64,000 bases of DNA from Hymenoscyphus infarciens (lineage: Eukaryota > Ascomycota > Leotiomycetes > Helotiales > Helotiaceae), in contig LLCB01000320.1 of the NCBI GenBank assembly GCA_001414345.1, positions 1 to 64,000 on the forward strand, in the 5' to 3' direction. Of this stretch, positions 60,632 to 64,000 are shown in pieces (the first letter of the stretch is position 1; every line of letters begins with the position of its first letter). Below the pieces are notes generated by a model, which worked only from the letters and a program-made list of their open reading frames with translations, made no database searches and was not told the DNA's origin. The translations under genes were made by a program, and so were the position numbers.

Positions 60632-62705
60632 ATGAGTAAAGACGCCATTTCGAGAGTTTTAGTCGAGCCGGTGAAGGAGGCTGACTCTTCTGAATCTTCA
60701 TCACTTAATCAGAACAAAACTACCAAGACTCTCGAGGAAATTACCATAGTTTCAAACCCAGACGTTTCGGAAAACGAGTCCAATGTCAAACCAAAAGACC
60801 TCGCCACGGAGGAAGCGGCTGCCCCTCAATCTAGCGAGCTCAAACGCCCCGAAGGCATGGCACTGTTTCTTCTTACTACCGGAATGATGATGTCTATATT
60901 CATAATGTCTCTCGATCAAGCAATCATTGGTGAGTTTACGTTTATCCTATCAAATGTTTCCCTCTGAGAAATTCCCTCAACTCACAACTTAACCAGCAAC
61001 TGCAATTCCAAAGATTTCCACGGAATTTCATAGCATAGATCAAATCGGATGGTATACCAGCGCGTATTTACTTCCTGCCATGGCTCTTCAGCCGACATAT
61101 GGTAAAATCTACAAATACTTTGATGTCAAAACGGTTTTCCTTGCCTCTCTGGTGTGTTTTGAGCTTGGATCTGTCATTTGTGCTACAGCTCGATCATCAC
61201 CAGTGTTCATTCTCGGTAGAGCCATTTCTGGTGCTTCTACTGGGGCGATTCAATCTGGAGGGATGGTCATTATTAGTCTAGCGATACCTTTGCACAAAAT
61301 TTCGCTCTTTTTGGGAACTTTAACTAGTATGACTGCGGTTGCGGGGTTGGCAGGAGTGGGTATTCTTTCGGTTTTTCAGAACGACTGAGATTCTATTCCC
61401 CCGGTCCTCCTCAGACGCAGTACAAGTGATGACAATACTGACTTCGAGATCTTTCACAGCCTCCAATAGGCGGTATTATTACAGATAATGCACGGCTGAC
61501 ATGGAGATTTTGCTTCTGGGTTAATCTACGTGAGTCAGAGGCTACTTATGCTTGTCGTATTTCCACTAAGAGACTTTGCAGCTTTTGGTGCGATAGCAGC
61601 CTTGATATTTTTTCTGGGCTTTAAATCCCCGGTGATGAAGCCATCAAAACTCACCTTGAAAGAAAAACTTTTGGAGATGGATATCACCGGGACTATTCTG
61701 TTTGTGACCAGTATGACAACTCTGTTTTTGGCTCTTCAATGGGGAGGCTCTGACTACCCATGGTCAAACTCCAAGGTTTGGGGTTTGCTTCTGGGCTCTG
61801 GATTACTATTCTCAGCATTCCTTGCTCTACAGATATATCTGGGTGAGAGGTAATTGTCATTTGTACTCATTCCTGCTACGCTTTGCTAATTTCTGCTCAG
61901 GGCTAGTATACCTCTTCGGATTTTCAAAAACCGCAGCCTCTCGCTTAGTCTTTGCACCTCAGCCCTCCTATTCTTAGCAACCACAGTTCACATCTATTAC
62001 CTCCCTTTCTACTTCCAATCCGCCAAAGGGACTTCAGCAGCGTCTTCTGGTCTTCGAATGCTGCCGTATATTGTGTCACTATCGGTAATACAGTTCGCAG
62101 TAGGAGCTGGAGTTGCTGCACTCGGTGTCTACTTGCCGTTCATGTGGGCTGGTTCAGCTCTTTTTACAATCGGCTCCGGTCTCCTCACAACTCTCAAAAC
62201 CACCACGGGAGTTGGTCCTCCTATTGGCTTCCAAATTTTAGCAGGCTGTGGCTTTGGTTCTAGCATGCAACTTTGTGCCACTTCCGTTCGACTGTCCATT
62301 CACGACAAAAAAGACGTACCAATTTCCAGTGCCCTAACAATCTTTGCCCCTTTCTTCGGTGGCTCTCTAGCCGCTGCCATTGCCCAAAATATTTTCCGCC
62401 AGGAACTTGCACGCAATTTGATGAGTTCGGTAGTGGCAAATGACACCGCAGCCATTATTGCTGCTGGGGGTTCTGGTGGGGACAAGGTGGTACCGGAGGC
62501 TTTGAGAGGGGTTGTCCGTGAAGCATACAGTGTTGCAGTTTCCAAAACAATAATATTAGCAGTTGCTGCTGGCGGCCTGGCATTTCTGTGTACACTTGGG
62601 ATTGAATGGAGGAAGATCCCAAAGCCGCCGAGGAAGATTGATGGGGAAGCGGTATCAAGTGAGAAAAGTGGTGGTACCGTCGGTGTACTGGAAAAGAGTG
62701 GATAG
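60632..62705 (+). CDS. MFS transporter, 14-helix drug:proton antiporter type
   Basis: Five exons (60632-60929, 60997-61355, 61460-61529, 61582-61849, 61901-62705), all frames joining, 599 residues. The polar N-terminal about 80 residues are cytosolic. TM1 carries S-L-D-Q-A-I-I-G followed by A-T-A-I-P-K-I (motif D1). A Y-G-K-I-Y-K-Y-F-D segment follows TM2 (motif A), and G-R-A-I-S-G-A precedes the antiporter-type helix that ends A-G-L-A-G-P-P-I-G-G (motif C) across the second intron. This is typical of exporters of fungal metabolites and azoles. The intron 2 donor is GTGGGT, weaker than the others but the only one giving the conserved motif. It may export the PKS product; that is inference from position. 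Confidence 0.88.
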
Positions 62706-63040
62706 TTATAAAATACCAAATTGAAAGTTATTATGCACTCTGTAGGAAACAACTGTTACCGAGTGATATTTCTTTTCCAAGTCTCACTCAGTACGTTCAA
62801 TTGTCGTTCGAATGCAACAGCCTATGGTAATATAGTTGAAATCCAGTTTATAATTTTACGATTTGGTCAGCCACCATTTGTGAGTCAGGTGACTTGGCTG
62901 TAATAAAATTCTTCTGCCTTTACGACGAGCGAGTAACCGAGAATCCCTCTTGTCAAGGATCTCTCAAGATTTGAGTTTGAAGGTTAAAGGAATGAACTCG
63001 CTTAGCTGAAGCCTAAAGATACCAGCTATTCATATATGCG
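62706..63040. other. Downstream flank of the MFS gene
   Basis: About 335 bp of ordinary composition, expected to hold the MFS 3' UTR. No gene is seen. Confidence 0.35.
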
Positions 63041-64000
63041 AAGGTTATTAGAGTATGATCTAAAGATTAGATAAATTACAGCTAACACCCGTAGGCACTT
63101 AAAATATCCTAGCCGGCTATTAATTGTTATATTAGACATAGTCGAGATGTTATATTTGAAACTTCGAAAAGTCCGTTGAAATTTTTATCGGAATAAGTAA
63201 TAGCTTATACCGAGCAAAGTAAAGGAACTTGATCTTAGAAATAGTACTAACCGAGCTACTACTAAGAACAAAGACATCCTAAAGAATAGGCTAATAATAC
63301 TCTGGAATTTATTGACTTAGGTACTAATACTTTTATAATAATAAATTATTAATAATTAGCTTTTAATATAAATTAATACTTTTTTACTTTAATATAATTA
63401 AAACAATATATCGTTAGTAAAAAAGAGACGATTATTAGCTTTTTTAAGCTAGTAGCTCTATATCGTAAATAGAAATCATATAATATAATTTACTCTTTTT
63501 TTCTAAAAGCTAGTTTTCTTTTATATAAATACTATATTACTAAATCTAGATTAATTACTTTAAGAGAGCTAAGCACTTACTTATATTATAGTATTATATT
63601 AATAAAAATGTATATAACTTTACTTAAAGTAGATCTTATAGATTCTATTAGCTACTAGTATAGATCTACTATTTAGTAATTATATAACTTAATATATTAA
63701 TATATATCGATATATTATATATATCTAATATATTATTAGCTAAGTTCTACTTAAAACAAGAGACTCTCTCGATATTTTATTAATAGAATTAGTGTCTAAG
63801 TCTAGGAATTTATAGAGTAGAAATATAGTGAAATTATTAGGAATTATTAAGAAGTTAATTCTTTTCTTAAAGAATATATCTTAAATAATCTCTTTTTATA
63901 AGAAGCGTAACTTTGCTTAAGATATACTTTAGTAAGGTATTAATTTATATATAACGCTAGTACTAACGCTACTATACTAGTTTATATATAATAAAATATC
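63041..64000. repeat. AT-rich, RIP-like block at the right edge
   Basis: Base composition switches to the same TA-rich, CpA-poor texture as the left 26 kb, with stops in every frame and no LTR or hairpin unit in common that I could see. It is probably a decayed transposon continuing beyond the window. Confidence 0.6.

Overview
This is a 64-kb piece of a filamentous ascomycete (Pezizomycotina) genome. The evidence is short GT-AG introns of about 47-104 bp, housekeeping genes typical of filamentous fungi (Mmm1, a Vrg4-type GDP-mannose transporter, a Plp1-type phosducin-like protein), a highly reducing polyketide synthase (HR-PKS), and AT-rich repeats whose C-to-T and G-to-A decay looks like repeat-induced point mutation (RIP). 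A leotiomycete is my guess from gene style; the sequence alone does not prove it.

Positions 1-27.6 kb are a gene-free, RIP-degraded transposon block. It holds three copies of one Ty3/Gypsy chromodomain LTR retrotransposon family. Element B (minus strand, 1-15737, 3' LTR cut by the window edge) is split by a complete element A (minus strand, 5759-13563) flanked by a CTTTT duplication. Element C (plus strand, 16311-24291), also flanked by CTTTT, is inserted in a tandem array of hairpin-forming repeats (15738-16310 and 24292-about 26540). A putative poly(A)-tailed non-LTR insertion with an 11-bp target duplication (26657-27616) and a 45-bp palindrome close the block.

Positions 28-37 kb carry ordinary genes: a small membrane protein, MMM1 (minus), the GDP-mannose transporter gene (minus), divergently the phosducin-like gene (plus), a coiled-coil hypothetical (minus), and a second small membrane protein related to the first.

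Positions 38-44.5 kb are a second repeat-rich patch. It contains a fold-back element, two hAT-type MITEs with 8-bp target duplications (one nested in another terminal-inverted-repeat element), a hairpin repeat, and an intronless 444-codon hypothetical gene bracketed by related short repeats.

Positions 44.7-62.7 kb look like a secondary-metabolite locus. An eight-exon HR-PKS (KS-AT-DH-MT-ER-KR-ACP) has a C-terminal carnitine-acyltransferase-like domain (cAT), a product-release module known from a few fungal HR-PKSs. It is followed by a signal-peptide-bearing carboxymuconolactone-decarboxylase-like protein, a fungal rhodopsin-domain membrane protein and a 14-TM-type MFS transporter. All PKS catalytic motifs I could check are present. 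However, the best gene model stops at a TGA 35 codons before a second in-frame stop at the end of the cAT domain, so the last part of that domain may be lost in this strain. After 63.0 kb the sequence returns to AT-rich, RIP-like DNA with no genes.
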